A stretch of 34,472 nt of DNA from the NCBI GenBank assembly GCA_030830865.1, contig JAURME010000068.1:1-34472 (forward strand), read 5' to 3'. The translations under genes and the position numbers were made by a program. The DNA is from Candidatus Nanopelagicales bacterium (GTDB lineage: Bacteria > Actinomycetota > Actinomycetes > S36-B12). This document shows, one piece after another, positions 12,933 to 25,564 of this stretch. The notes beneath the pieces were generated by a model. The model was not told the origin of the DNA. It did not search any database and saw only the letters and a program-made list of their open reading frames with translations. Positions within the stretch are counted from its first letter, which is position 1, and each line of letters starts with the position of its first letter.

Positions 12933-14077
12933 CAGGCGCTCCGTCCCTCTCGTGCGGCAGACATGAGGTCTGCGAACCGGTCGAACAGGTAGTCGGCGTC
13001 ATGCGGGCCGGCGGCCGCCTCCGGGTGGTACTGCACGCTGAAGGCAGGGACGTCGAGGCAGCGCAGACCCTCGACCACGTCGTCATTGAGGCACAGGTGA
13101 CTCACTTCAGCGCTGCCGAACGGCGTCTCGAAGGCACCGCCGCGCGGTGCGTCGACCGCGAAGCCGTGGTTGTGCGCGGTGACCTCGACCTTGCGGGTGA
13201 TCAGATCCATCACGGGCTGGTTGATGCCGCGGTGTCCGTAGCGGAGTTTGTAGGTGCCCAGGCCGAGCGCCCGGCCGAGGATCTGGTTGCCGAAGCAGAT
13301 GCCGAACACGGGGACGCGGCGCCGCAGCAGCTCCTGCACGACTCCGACGGCGTGGTCGGCCGTGGCGGGATCACCGGGTCCGTTGGAGAAGAACACGCCG
13401 TCCGGCTCCAGGGCGAGGATCTGCTCGGTGCTCCACTCGGCGGGAACGACATGGACCTCCATGCCGCGCTCCGCCATCTGGTGCGGGGTCATCGCCTTGA
13501 TGCCGAGGTCGACCGCCACGACGGTGAACCGGCGCTCCCCCACCGCCGGGACGACGTACGGCTCGTCCGTCGTGACATCGGCCGTCAGGTTCGCCCCGGC
13601 CATCTGCGGACTTCCCTGGACGGCCCTGAGCAGCTCCTCGGGGGTGCGCTCGGCATCGGGGCCGCTGAAGATGCCCACGCGCATCGCACCGCGCTCGCGC
13701 AGGTGCCGCGTGAGGGCACGGGTGTCGATGCCGCTGATGCCGACGATGCTCTGGTCGACGAGCTCATCCTCGAGGCCGCGCACAGCGCGCCAGTTGGATG
13801 CGATGCGCGAGGGCTCGCGCACGACGTAGCCGTTGACCCAGATGCGACGGGACTCCGGATCCTCGTCGTTCATGCCCGTGTTGCCGATGTGGGGAGCGGT
13901 CATGATCACCACCTGACCGCGGTACGACGGGTCGGTCAGGGTCTCCTGGTACCCGCTCATGCCGGTGGAGAAGACCGCCTCCCCGAATGCGGTGCCCACG
14001 GCGCCGTAGGCGTCGCCGTGCATGGTGCGTCCGTCCTCGAGGACGAGCACCGCCTTCTCCTGCGGAACGCGGGTCAT
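12932..14077 (-). CDS. carA: Carbamoyl-phosphate synthase small subunit
   Basis: [18 protein letters not shown]...[17 protein letters not shown]...[14 protein letters not shown]...[13 protein letters not shown]. Start ATG 14077 with AGGAG SD. Confidence 0.97.
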
Positions 14078-14211
14078 CGGGCTCCTGTCGAGAACATGGC
14101 CATGAGGCCATCCAACAACGTGTGGTGGTCGGACGATGCATCCGCCCGGTATCCGGAGTCGAGCTCGGGGTCGGCGGCGGCCGTTCCCATGGTCGTGACG
14201 AGGAGTGTCAT
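14074..14211 (-). CDS. Putative 45-aa small protein, overlapping pyrC stop and carA start
   Basis: Reverse strand ATG 14211 to TGA 14074: [49 protein letters not shown] overlap at both ends. Below the ORF-track size cutoff; no homology recognised. Confidence 0.5.
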   Translation of the reverse strand: MTLLVTTMGTAAADPELDSGYRADASSDHHTLLDGLMAMFSTGAR

Positions 14212-15484
14212 GCGAGCGCCCCATCGAGCACCGTCGGCGTGCCGGCATACAGCGTGTGAACCACCCGACCCGGGAGGGTGCGACCCGCGTACGGGGAGTT
14301 GCGGCTCTTGGAGGCCAGCCGCATCGGATCCACCACGGACGTCGCCTCGGGATCGATGACAGTGATGTTCGCAACGGCGCCCGGGACGAGCTCATGGCCC
14401 TGGGTGCGGACCCGACCGATCTGCGCGGGTGCCGAGGACATCCGGTCGGCCAGCTGGCGCCAGGTCAGGCGGCCGGGCAGCACCATGGTCTCCATCAGGA
14501 CGCCGAGCGCAGTCTCAAGGCCGAGCATTCCCATGGCCGCGGCGGCCCACTCACAGTCCTTGTCCTCATGAGGGTGGGGGGCGTGGTCGGTCGCGACGAT
14601 GTCGATCGTCCCGTCGGCGAGCGCCTCGCGCAGTGCCTCGACGTCCTCGGCCGTGCGGAGCGGCGGGTTGACCTTGTACAGGGGGTCGTACGACGCCACG
14701 AGCTCCTCGGTGAGGACGAGGTGATGGGGCGTGACCTCGGCGGTCACGTCGACACCCCGCGACTTGGCCCAGCGCACGACCTCGACGGACCCCGCCGTGG
14801 ACAGGTGGCACACATGCAGCCGCGAGCCGACATGCTGGGCGAGCAGGACATCTCGCGCGATGATCGCCTCCTCGGCGACGGCCGGCCAACCGGCCAGACC
14901 GAGCCGACCGGACAGCTCGCCCTCGTTCATCTGGGCGTTCTCGGTGAGACGCGGCTCCTGCGCGTGCTGCGCGACGACTCCGTCGAAGGCCTTCACGTAC
15001 TCCAGGGCCCGGCGCATGAGCACGGCATCGTGGACACACTTGCCGTCGTCGCTGAACACCCGCACGCCCGCAGCGCTGTCGGCCATGGCGCCGAGCTCGG
15101 CCATGCGCTCACCCGCGAGGCCCACGGTGACGGCACCCACCGGGCGGACGTCGACGAGGCCGGCCTCCTGACCCAGGCGCCACACCTGCTCGACGACGCC
15201 CGCGGTGTCGGCGACCGGGCTCGTGTTCGCCATCGCATGCACACAGGTGTAGCCACCGAGCGCCGCCGCCTGCGAACCGGTGAGCACGGTCTCCGCATCC
15301 TCGCGGCCAGGCTCGCGCAGGTGGGTGTGGAGGTCGACGAATCCGGGCACCGCGATCAGGCCGTCGGCATCGACGACCTCACCCTCGGCCGTCCCCGGGG
15401 TGGCGAGGTCGACGATGACACCGTCGGCCACGACGATGTCCCGGGGCTCCTCGCCGTAGGGTCGGGCCCCCCTGAGCACGATGG

Positions 15485-15488
<4 letters not shown>
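14208..15488 (-). CDS. pyrC: Dihydroorotase
   Basis: [18 protein letters not shown]...VFSDDGKCV...[14 protein letters not shown]...[10 protein letters not shown]. Confidence 0.97.
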
Positions 15489-17058
<1,570 letters not shown>

Positions 17059-18492
17059 TCAGACGCCGGCAGCCGGGCCCGCACTTCCCATCTTGTGCAC
17101 ACGCATGCCGTTGGTCGTTCCGGGGACACCCGGGGGCACGCCGGCGACGATGACGACGCGATCGCCGTAGGTCGCCCGCCCGATGTCGAGCAGCGCCTTG
17201 TCGACCTGCTGCACCATGTCGTCGGTGTGCTTCACGGAGGACACGAGGAAGGTCTCGACACCCCAGACCAGGGCCAGCTGGCTGCGCGTCCGCGGATTCG
17301 GCGTGAACGCCAGAAGGGGCGTGCGGCTGCGCCAGCGCGAGATCAGACGGGCCGACGAGCCGGTCTCGGTGAAGGCGATGAGGTGGGTGGCCGCGACTCC
17401 ATCGGCGACTCCGACCGCCGCGTGCGTCAGCGCCCGCGCGGTCGATCCGGTCCAGGGGTCGGACAGGCTCGGAACCTCGTGCAGGGCCCAGGTCTCGACG
17501 TGCTCGATGATGCGCGCCATGGTCTCGACCACCAGGTTCGGATGCTCACCGACGCTCGTCTCACCCGACAGCATGAGGGCGTCGGCGCCGTCGAGGACGG
17601 CGTTAGCGACGTCACTGGCCTCGGCGCGGGTGGGCCGATTGGCCACGGCCATGGAGTCCAGCATCTGGGTCGCGACGATGACGGGCTTGGCGGCCTCGCG
17701 GCACAGGTGAATGGCGCGCTTCTGCACCAAGGGGACGGCCTCGAGCGGAAGTTCGACGCCGAGATCGCCTCGAGCCACCATGACTCCGTCGAACGCGGCG
17801 ATGATCTCCTCGAGGTTCTCGATGGCCTGCGGCTTCTCGACCTTGGCCAGGACGGGAACACGCACACCCTCCTCGTCCATGATGGCGTGGACATCGGCGA
17901 TATCGGCGGCGCTGCGCACGAAGGACAGAGCGATGAGGTCCGCGCCGATGCGCAGAGCCCAACGCAGGTCCTCCTTGTCCTTCTCGGACAGCGCCGGGAC
18001 GCTCACCGCGACGCCCGGGAGGTTGAAACCCTTGTTGTCGGAGACCCGGCCGCCCTCGATGACCTCGGTGTGCACGCGGGGTCCGACGACCTTGGTGACC
18101 CTGAGCTCGATCCGACCGTCGTCCACCAGGACCACATCGCCTGGCGTGACATCACCCGGCAGGCCCGAGTAGGTCGTCGACACCATCTCGCGGTCGCCAG
18201 GCACATCTTCGGTGGTGACGATGAACTCGTCGCCTGCCTCCAGCAGGATCGGACCGGACGCGAATGTGCCCAGCCGGATCTTGGGACCCTGCAGGTCGAC
18301 AAGCACTCCGACCCCTCGCCCGGCGGCGTCGGAGGCCGCACGCACGTGCGCGTACACCTGCTCATGATCGGCGTACTGGCCGTGCGAGAGGTTCAGCCGT
18401 GCCACATCCATGCCAGCCTCGACCAGGCCGGTGATGGCCTCCAGGGAGCTGGTGGCAGGGCCGAGGGTGGCAACGATCTTGGCGCGACGCAT
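17059..18492 (-). CDS. pyk: Pyruvate kinase
   Basis: MRRAKIVATLGPATSSLEAITGLVEAGMDVARLNLSHG...VMVARGDLGVELPLE...ATQMLDSM...PTRAEASDVANAVLDG. Confidence 0.98.
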   Translation of the reverse strand: MRRAKIVATLGPATSSLEAITGLVEAGMDVARLNLSHGQYADHEQVYAHVRAASDAAGRGVGVLVDLQGPKIRLGTFASGPILLEAGDEFIVTTEDVPGDREMVSTTYSGLPGDVTPGDVVLVDDGRIELRVTKVVGPRVHTEVIEGGRVSDNKGFNLPGVAVSVPALSEKDKEDLRWALRIGADLIALSFVRSAADIADVHAIMDEEGVRVPVLAKVEKPQAIENLEEIIAAFDGVMVARGDLGVELPLEAVPLVQKRAIHLCREAAKPVIVATQMLDSMAVANRPTRAEASDVANAVLDGADALMLSGETSVGEHPNLVVETMARIIEHVETWALHEVPSLSDPWTGSTARALTHAAVGVADGVAATHLIAFTETGSSARLISRWRSRTPLLAFTPNPRTRSQLALVWGVETFLVSSVKHTDDMVQQVDKALLDIGRATYGDRVVIVAGVPPGVPGTTNGMRVHKMGSAGPAAGV

Positions 18493-18499
18493 GACGACA

Positions 18500-18505
18500 A
18501 CCCTA
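18500..18505 (-). promoter_or_regulatory. Candidate -10 element (TAGGGT) for a leaderless pyk transcript
   Basis: TAGGGT-N7-ATG; nothing resembling a strong SD. Confidence 0.5.
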
Positions 18506-18508
18506 TCC

Positions 18509-18520
18509 GTAAACGTTTGC
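18509..18520 (-). promoter_or_regulatory. LacI-family-like operator (GCAAACGTTTAC) in the pyk promoter spacer
   Basis: Palindromic AAACGTTT core with central CG, between the candidate -10 and the expected -35 position. Confidence 0.45.
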
Positions 18521-18576
18521 AGATCGGTGGCTGATGGTTGAACGGCAGGTGGCGCGTTCCGATCGCCGAGGATCCA

Positions 18577-20031
18577 TCAGATGAGCAGTGGCCGCGCTGA
18601 CGCCGGGATCGGCGAAGGCAGGTTGGTGCTCCCCATGAGGAACTCATCGACGCTGGCCGCGGCCGCGCGTCCTTCGGCGATGGCCCACACGATCAGGGAC
18701 TGCCCGCGACCCGCATCTCCCGCGATGAAGACGCCGGGCACGTCGGTCGTGTAGTCATCACGACGGGCGATCGCTCCGCGATCAGTCAGGCTGAGCCCGA
18801 ACTGGTCCGCCAGGCCGTTGTCCTCGGGTCCCAGGAAGCCCATGGCGAGGAACACGTAGTCGGCCGGGATCTCACGGGTCGAGCCTGGCACTGGACGCAG
18901 ACCGCCCTCGTGCTGCTCCACCTCGACCAGGCGGATGGCTCGCAGGTTGCCCTCCCCATCGCCCAGGAACTCCTCGGTCGAGACGGCGAACATCCGGTCA
19001 CCGCCCTCCTCATGGGCACTGGACACCCGGTAGGTCATCGGATAGGTCGGCCACGGCTGGGAGTCCGGACGGTGGTGCGGAGGCGTCGGCAGGATCTCCA
19101 ACTGGGTGATCGACGCCGCGCCCTGGCGGTGCGCGGTGCCCAGACAGTCGGCGCCGGTGTCGCCGCCGCCGATGATGACGACATGCTTGCCGGCGACGTC
19201 GATCGGCGACGCGTCGAGATCACCCTCCTGCACGCGGTTCGCCAGCGGCAGGTACTCCATGGCCTGGTAGATGCCTGTGAGGTCGCGGCCGGGAGCGGGC
19301 AGATCACGCCATACGGTCGCGCCGACGGCGAGTACAACGGCGTCATAGCGCTGACGCAGGTCCTCCCCCGTCAGGTCGATGCCGACCTCGACACCAGGAC
19401 GGAACTTCACACCCTCGGCCTGCATCTGGTCCAGACGGCGGTCGAGGTGGCGCTTCTCCATCTTGAACTCGGGAATGCCGTAGCGCAGGAGCCCGCCGAT
19501 CCGATCAGCACGCTCGAAGACAGCGACGGTGTGACCGGCCCGGGCGAGCTGTTGCGCGGCCGCCAGCCCTGCCGGCCCCGAGCCGACGACGGCCACGGTG
19601 CGGCCGGTGAGTCGGTCCGGCGGCTGGGGCGTGACCCAGCCCTCGGCCCACGCCCGGTCGATGATGGACACCTCGACCTGCTTGATGGTCACCGGATCCT
19701 GGTTGATCCCGAGGACGCAGGCTGTCTCGCACGGGGCCGGACACAGGCGCCCGGTGAACTCCGGGAAGTTGTTCGTCGCGTGCAGCCGCTCGATCGCGTC
19801 CTGCCAGTCATGACTCCAGACGAGGTCGTTCCACTCCGGGATGAGGTTGCCCAGCGGACATCCGTTGTGGCAGAACGGGATGCCGCAGTCCATGCAGCGC
19901 CCCGCCTGCTTCTCCAGACGCTCGGCATCGAACTCCTCGTACACCTCCCGCCAGTCCTGGATGCGCACGTCGACCGGTCGCCTCGTGGGCAGCTCGCGCT
20001 GTGTGGACAAGAAGCCCTTCGGGTCAGCCAT
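18577..20031 (-). CDS. gltD: Glutamate synthase small subunit
   Basis: MADPKGFL...[28 protein letters not shown]...[16 protein letters not shown]...[22 protein letters not shown]. Confidence 0.97.
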   Translation of the reverse strand: MADPKGFLSTQRELPTRRPVDVRIQDWREVYEEFDAERLEKQAGRCMDCGIPFCHNGCPLGNLIPEWNDLVWSHDWQDAIERLHATNNFPEFTGRLCPAPCETACVLGINQDPVTIKQVEVSIIDRAWAEGWVTPQPPDRLTGRTVAVVGSGPAGLAAAQQLARAGHTVAVFERADRIGGLLRYGIPEFKMEKRHLDRRLDQMQAEGVKFRPGVEVGIDLTGEDLRQRYDAVVLAVGATVWRDLPAPGRDLTGIYQAMEYLPLANRVQEGDLDASPIDVAGKHVVIIGGGDTGADCLGTAHRQGAASITQLEILPTPPHHRPDSQPWPTYPMTYRVSSAHEEGGDRMFAVSTEEFLGDGEGNLRAIRLVEVEQHEGGLRPVPGSTREIPADYVFLAMGFLGPEDNGLADQFGLSLTDRGAIARRDDYTTDVPGVFIAGDAGRGQSLIVWAIAEGRAAAASVDEFLMGSTNLPSPIPASARPLLI

Positions 20032-23000
20032 TGAGTCCTCCCATGATCGCGATCATCGGATCCATGCCCTTCTCCTCCGCCTCGGCCCTGAGCCGGAGCA
20101 CGCGCTTGTAGTCCCGCGGCATGACTACGGTGAAGCGTCGCGCGGACGCCGGCCAGTCCTCGAGCAGCGCCTTCGCGACCGCGGAGTCCGTCTCCTCGGC
20201 ATGATCCCGAAGGAAGCCGTGAAGCAGATCGAAGTCCTCGGTCGACAGCGGATCGAGATCCACCATCTCTCCGTTGACCCGCTCCGGGTCGAGGTCGAGG
20301 ACGTAGGCGACTCCACCTGACATGCCGGCTCCGAGGTTGCGGCCGGTCGCGCCCAGGATCACTGCGTAGCCACCCGTCATGTACTCAAGAGCGTGGTCCC
20401 CCACCCCCTCCACGACCGCGGTCACGCCGGAGTTGCGGACGCAGAAGCGCTCACCGACCCGGCCGCGCAGGAAGATCCGCCCACTGGTCGCGCCGTAGCC
20501 GATGACGTTGCCGGCGATGATGTTGTCCTCGGCCGTCAGAGTCGCCTCGCGGTGCGGACGGATGACGATCCGGCCGCCCGACAGCCCCTTGCCGACGTAG
20601 TCATTGGCATCGCCCTCGAGTCGCAGAGTGACACCCGCCGGAACGAAGGCCCCGAAGGACTGGCCAGCCGATCCCACGAGCGTCAGGTCGATGGTGCCGT
20701 CAGGCAGGCCCGCTCCACCGTGACGGCGGGTGACCTCCGCGCCCAGCATGGTGCCGACGGTGCGATGGACATTGCGGACCTCCAGCTGACCGCGCACGGG
20801 GTCACCGTGCTTGATCGCCGGCTCGCACATGGCGATGAGGTCCACGTCCAGGGCCTTCTCGAGACCGTGGTCCTGCAGCGTCGTCTGGCGTCGTGCAGTG
20901 CCCTCCTCGACCTCAGGCATGTGCAGGATCGGCGAGAGGTCCATCCCCGATGCCTTCCAATGGTCGACCGCCCGTTCGATGTCGAGCACCTCCACCTGGC
21001 CGATGGCCTCGTCGAGGGTGCGGAAGCCGAGCGAGGCCAGGAGTTCACGGACCTCCTCCGCGATGTACTCGAAGAATGTCTCGACGAACTCCGGCTTGCC
21101 GGTGAACCGGTCGCGCAGCACAGGATTCTGGGTGGCGACGCCGACCGGGCAGGTGTCCAGGTGACAGACGCGCATCATCACGCAGCCGCTGACGACGAGC
21201 GGCGCTGTGGCGAATCCGAACTCCTCGGCTCCGAGCAGGGCGGCGATGACGACGTCGCGACCGGTCTTGAGCTGACCGTCGGTCTGGACGACGACGCGAT
21301 CGCGCAGGCCGTTGAGGAGCAGCGTCTGCTGCGTCTCCGCGAGCCCGAGCTCCCAGGGGCCGCCAGCGTGCTTGAGCGAGGTCAGCGGCGAGGCACCGGT
21401 GCCGCCGTCATGACCGGAGATGAGGATGACGTCGGCGTGCGCCTTCGCCACGCCCGCGGCCACCGTGCCGACGCCGACCTCGGACACCAGCTTCACGTGG
21501 ATGCGTGCGGTGTTGTTGGCGTTCTTGAGGTCGTGGATCAGCTGGGCGAGCTCCTCGATCGAGTAGATGTCGTGGTGGGGCGGGGGCGAGATGAGACCGA
21601 CACCCGGTGTCGAATGACGGGTCTTGGCCACCCAGGGGTAGACCTTGTGCCCGGGGAGCTGGCCACCCTCACCGGGCTTCGCACCCTGAGCCATCTTGAT
21701 CTGAATGTCGTCGCTGTTGACGAGGTACTCGCTCGTCACGCCGAATCGACCTGAGGCGACCTGCTTGATCGCCGAGCGCTTCGAGTCCCCGTTGGCCATC
21801 GGCTGGAACCTCTCCGGGTCCTCACCACCCTCCCCGGTGTTGGACTTCGCGCCCAGTCGGTTCATCGCGATGGCGAGGGTCTCATGGGCCTCCTGCGAGA
21901 TCGACCCGTAGGACATGGCCCCCGTCGAGAAGCGCTTGACGATCTCGGAGACCGGCTCGACCTCGTCAATCGAGATCGGCTCCCGGACGCCCTCCTTGAA
22001 GCGGAAGAGGCCGCGCAGGGTCATGAGGCGCTCGGACTGGTCGTCCACGCGCTGCGAGTACTGCCGGAAGATGTCGAACCGCTTGTTGCGCGTCGCGTGC
22101 TGGAGTCGGAACACCGTCTCCGGGTCGAACAGGTGCGGCTCACCCTCACGGCGCCACTGGTACTCACCTCCGACGGTCAGCGTGCGGTGCGCCGGCGCGA
22201 TGCCGGAGGGCGGGTAGGCGACCCGATGGCGACGCGCCACCTCCTCGGCGATGACGTCGATGCCGACGCCGCCGAGCTTGGAGGCCGTACCGGTGAAATA
22301 GGCGTCGACGAGATCCTGGGACAGGCCCACGGCCTCGAAGATCTGTGCACCGCGGTACGACGCCACGGTCGAGACGCCCATCTTCGACATGACCTTCAGC
22401 AGGCCCTTGCCGAGCGCCTTGACCACGTTGCGCATGGCCTTCTCGGGAGCGATGTCGCCGAGCACGCCACGACGAGCGAGATCCTCGGTGGTCTCGAGCG
22501 CCAGGTAGGGGTTGACCGCCGCCGCGCCGTAGCCCACGAGCAGCGCGACGTGGTGGACCTCGCGGACGTCGCCGGCCTCGACCAGCAGGCCGACCATGGT
22601 GCGGGTCTTGGTCTGCACGAGATGGTGATGCACGGCAGCGGTGAGGAGCAGGGACGGGATCGGTGCGAGCTGCGAGTCGCTGTCACGATCGGACAGGACG
22701 ATGAACCGCTTGCCCTGACGGATGACGGCGTCAACCTCGTTGAAGATCTCCTGCAGGCGCCGCTCCAGCGCGGGCCCGCCACCGGCGACGTTGTACAGGC
22801 CCGAGACGCGGACACCCGCGAAGCTCGAGAACTGCCCGTCCTGGTTGATGTGCAGGACCTTGCTCAGCTCGTCGTTGTCGATCACCGGGAACGGCAGGAC
22901 CACCTGATGGCAGTGCCCCGGCGACGGCTCGAGGAGATTGCCCTCCGGGCCGATGATGCTCGACAGGGAGGTGACGATCTCCTCGCGGATGGCATCCAAC

Positions 23001-24571
23001 GGCGGGTTGGTCACCTGCGCGAACAGTTGCGCGAAGTAGTCGAACAGCATCCTCGGGCGGTCGGACAGGACGGCGATGGGCGTGTCGGTGCCCATCGACC
23101 CGATGGCTTCCGCTCCGCTGCGGGCCATCGGCTCGAGCAGGACGCGCAGCTCCTCCTCGGTGTAACCGAAGGTCTGCTGGCGACGAGCCACGGACTCCGA
23201 GGTGTGCACGATGTGCTCGCGCTCGGGCAGCGACTCGAGGTGGATCAGGCCGGCGTCCAACCACCCCTGGTACGGGTGCTCCGCGGCGAGCTGGGCCTTG
23301 ATCTCGTCGTCCTCGATGATGCGGCCGGCGGCGGTGTCGACCAGGAACATGTGCCCGGGCTGCAGGCGCCCCTTCCGCACGATGGTGCTGGGGTCGATGT
23401 CGAGAACGCCCGTCTCGGACCCCAGGACGATCAGGCCGTCATCGGTCACCCAGAAGCGGCCGGGACGCAGGCCGTTGCGGTCCAGCACGGCACCGATCTG
23501 GGTGCCATCGGTGAAGCACACATTCGCCGGGCCGTCCCACGGCTCCATGAAGTTCGCGTGGAACTCGTAGAAGGCCCGTCGGGCCGGATCCATGGACGGG
23601 TTGTTCTCCCAGGCCTCCGGGATCATCATGAGGACGGCGTGCGGCAGTTCCCGCCCTGACAGGTGCAGCAGCTCGAGCACCTCGTCGAAGGACGCCGAGT
23701 CACTCGCTCCGGGTGTGCAGATGGGGAACAGGCGCGTGATGTCACCCGGGATGACGTCACTTGTCAGCATCGCCTCGCGAGCCGTCATCCAGTTCCGGTT
23801 GCCCTTGACGGTGTTGATCTCGCCGTTGTGGGAGATGAAGCGATAAGGGTGGGCCAGCGGCCACGAGGGGAACGTATTCGTCGAGAACCGCGAGTGCACG
23901 AGGGCCAGGGCGGACTCCATGCGCGGATCAGACAGCTCCGGATAGAAGGGCTCGAGCTGCCCGGTGGTGAGCATGCCCTTGTAGACGATGGTCCGGGAGG
24001 ACAGGGAGGCGAAGTAGACGCCCAGCTCGCGCTCGATGCGCTTGCGCAGCGCGAAGGCGCGGCGATCGAGCTCAAGTCCGGCGAGTTCGCCGAACTCCGC
24101 GGACACGAACAGGTACTCGAAGGCCGGCATGGTGCCACGGGCCGTCGCGCCGACGAGAGTCGGATCTGTCGGGCAGTCACGCCAGCCGAGGACGCGCAGG
24201 CCCTCCTGCTGGGCGATCTCGGCCACTCCCTCTCGGACCCGCTCGACCTCCTTGGCGTCCAGCGGCATGAAGCCGATGCCAGCGGCGAACGCGCCCGGAT
24301 CGGGGAGGTCGAACTCGACGACGTCGCGCAGGTAGCGGTCCGGGACCTGGAGCAGGATTCCTGCGCCGTCACCGCTATCCGGCTCAGCTCCTGAGGCGCC
24401 GCGGTGCTCGAGGTTGCGCAGGGCGGTCAGCGCCTTGTCGACGATGTCGTGGGACGGCACACCGGTGAGGGTGGCGACGAAGGCGACGCCGCAGGCGTCA
24501 TGCTCGTTCAGGCCGTCATACAGGCCTTGGGGAGCCGGGTGCGCGGAGGAGTGGAACATGGGGACCCTCAT
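20024..24571 (-). CDS. gltB: Glutamate synthase large subunit
   Basis: [12 protein letters not shown] (N-terminal nucleophile Cys after processing), central and FMN domains, C-terminal GXGXG repeats. Alternative start ATG 24559 has GAGGG SD 5 nt upstream. Confidence 0.98.
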   Translation of the reverse strand: MRVPMFHSSAHPAPQGLYDGLNEHDACGVAFVATLTGVPSHDIVDKALTALRNLEHRGASGAEPDSGDGAGILLQVPDRYLRDVVEFDLPDPGAFAAGIGFMPLDAKEVERVREGVAEIAQQEGLRVLGWRDCPTDPTLVGATARGTMPAFEYLFVSAEFGELAGLELDRRAFALRKRIERELGVYFASLSSRTIVYKGMLTTGQLEPFYPELSDPRMESALALVHSRFSTNTFPSWPLAHPYRFISHNGEINTVKGNRNWMTAREAMLTSDVIPGDITRLFPICTPGASDSASFDEVLELLHLSGRELPHAVLMMIPEAWENNPSMDPARRAFYEFHANFMEPWDGPANVCFTDGTQIGAVLDRNGLRPGRFWVTDDGLIVLGSETGVLDIDPSTIVRKGRLQPGHMFLVDTAAGRIIEDDEIKAQLAAEHPYQGWLDAGLIHLESLPEREHIVHTSESVARRQQTFGYTEEELRVLLEPMARSGAEAIGSMGTDTPIAVLSDRPRMLFDYFAQLFAQVTNPPLDAIREEIVTSLSSIIGPEGNLLEPSPGHCHQVVLPFPVIDNDELSKVLHINQDGQFSSFAGVRVSGLYNVAGGGPALERRLQEIFNEVDAVIRQGKRFIVLSDRDSDSQLAPIPSLLLTAAVHHHLVQTKTRTMVGLLVEAGDVREVHHVALLVGYGAAAVNPYLALETTEDLARRGVLGDIAPEKAMRNVVKALGKGLLKVMSKMGVSTVASYRGAQIFEAVGLSQDLVDAYFTGTASKLGGVGIDVIAEEVARRHRVAYPPSGIAPAHRTLTVGGEYQWRREGEPHLFDPETVFRLQHATRNKRFDIFRQYSQRVDDQSERLMTLRGLFRFKEGVREPISIDEVEPVSEIVKRFSTGAMSYGSISQEAHETLAIAMNRLGAKSNTGEGGEDPERFQPMANGDSKRSAIKQVASGRFGVTSEYLVNSDDIQIKMAQGAKPGEGGQLPGHKVYPWVAKTRHSTPGVGLISPPPHHDIYSIEELAQLIHDLKNANNTARIHVKLVSEVGVGTVAAGVAKAHADVILISGHDGGTGASPLTSLKHAGGPWELGLAETQQTLLLNGLRDRVVVQTDGQLKTGRDVVIAALLGAEEFGFATAPLVVSGCVMMRVCHLDTCPVGVATQNPVLRDRFTGKPEFVETFFEYIAEEVRELLASLGFRTLDEAIGQVEVLDIERAVDHWKASGMDLSPILHMPEVEEGTARRQTTLQDHGLEKALDVDLIAMCEPAIKHGDPVRGQLEVRNVHRTVGTMLGAEVTRRHGGAGLPDGTIDLTLVGSAGQSFGAFVPAGVTLRLEGDANDYVGKGLSGGRIVIRPHREATLTAEDNIIAGNVIGYGATSGRIFLRGRVGERFCVRNSGVTAVVEGVGDHALEYMTGGYAVILGATGRNLGAGMSGGVAYVLDLDPERVNGEMVDLDPLSTEDFDLLHGFLRDHAEETDSAVAKALLEDWPASARRFTVVMPRDYKRVLRLRAEAEEKGMDPMIAIMGGLNG

Positions 24572-24572
24572 T

Positions 24573-24657
24573 CGTCGTCCGATGGATCAGGGGGCAGGGG
24601 TCTGCCTCGGCGAGCGGGAAGGGCCGGGGCGAGTGATCCTGCTGCATCGGGACGACG
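24573..24657 (-). ncRNA. Putative structured 5' leader of gltB (no known class recognised)
   Basis: 3' arm UGAUCCAUCGGACGACG (24573-24589) complements CGUCGUCC(C)GAUG(CAGCAG)GAUCA (24634-24657): 17 bp interrupted only by 1-nt and 6-nt bulges; inner hairpin GGCAG-ACCC-CUGCC. Confidence 0.55.
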
Positions 24658-24673
24658 TTGGCCCGACCCGAAG

Positions 24674-24679
24674 ATGCTA
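24674..24679 (-). promoter_or_regulatory. Candidate -10 element (TAGCAT) for gltBD, overlapping the lgt stop
   Basis: TANNNT hexamer giving a start at about 24667, about 10 nt before the 5' arm of the leader structure. Confidence 0.35.
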
Positions 24680-25564
24680 CCCGACGCTGGTGGGCGCTGA
24701 CGCCTCGGCGTCGCGGGCTCCGGGCCGAATGAGGGATTCCTCACGTCCCGGGCGCATACGCGCGGACACGACCAGGTAGCCGAGCGCCGCGAGCCCGACG
24801 ATCAGGGCCGTCCACACGTTGAGGCGGACGCCGAGCACGGTGTTGGCGGAGTCGATCCGAAGCGCCTCGATCCAGATCCGTCCGGCCGTGTAGAGCAGCA
24901 CGTACAGGGCGAACACCCGCCCGTGACCCATCCGGAACCGTCGATCGGCCCAGACCAGGACGAGTGCCGTGGCCGCCAGCCAGAGGGACTCGTAGAGGAA
25001 GGTGGGGTGGAATGTCGCGAAGTCCTCGTAGCCGACGGGCCGGTGCTGTACCGCGATCTCCAATCCCCAGGGCAGGTCCGTCGGCGCACCGAAAAGCTCG
25101 GAGTTGAACCAGTTGCCCCATCGGCCGATGGCCTGCGCGACCGCGATGCCGGGGGCGATGGCATCGGCGACCGGCGGGAGCAAGACGCCCGCTCGGCGTG
25201 CACCGATCCACGCACCAACGGCGCCGAGCGCCACCGCGCCCCAGATGCCCAGGCCTCCGTCCCAGATGCGCAGGGCCCCGACGATCCCCGAGCCTCCCGG
25301 CCCGAAGTACAGCTGGTGGTCGGTGATCACGTGGTAGAGCCGGCCCCCCACGATCCCGAACGGCACGGCCCAGACGGCGATGTCGAGGATCGTGCCGGGT
25401 CTGCCACCCCGGGCCACGTACCTCTTGCCACCCCACCACGTGGCGACGACGATCCCGGCGATGATCAGCAGCGCGTAGGCCCGGAGCGGGATCGGGCCGA
25501 GGTTCCAGGTGCCGACCTCCGGACTGGGGATCGAGGTCAGGACGCTGACCGGGACCAGGGTCAC
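24677..25564 (-). CDS. lgt: Prolipoprotein diacylglyceryl transferase
   Basis: RAYALLIIAGIVVATWWGGKRY...VPFGIVGGRLYHVITD...WDGGLGIWGAVALG...GRWGNWFNSELFG...HPTFLYESLW. Confidence 0.96.
   Translation of the reverse strand: MTLVPVSVLTSIPSPEVGTWNLGPIPLRAYALLIIAGIVVATWWGGKRYVARGGRPGTILDIAVWAVPFGIVGGRLYHVITDHQLYFGPGGSGIVGALRIWDGGLGIWGAVALGAVGAWIGARRAGVLLPPVADAIAPGIAVAQAIGRWGNWFNSELFGAPTDLPWGLEIAVQHRPVGYEDFATFHPTFLYESLWLAATALVLVWADRRFRMGHGRVFALYVLLYTAGRIWIEALRIDSANTVLGVRLNVWTALIVGLAALGYLVVSARMRPGREESLIRPGARDAEASAPTSVG

Noticed and set aside
21884-23659. 591-aa plus-strand ORF opposite gltB
   Set aside because: Antisense shadow of gltB with no family motif.
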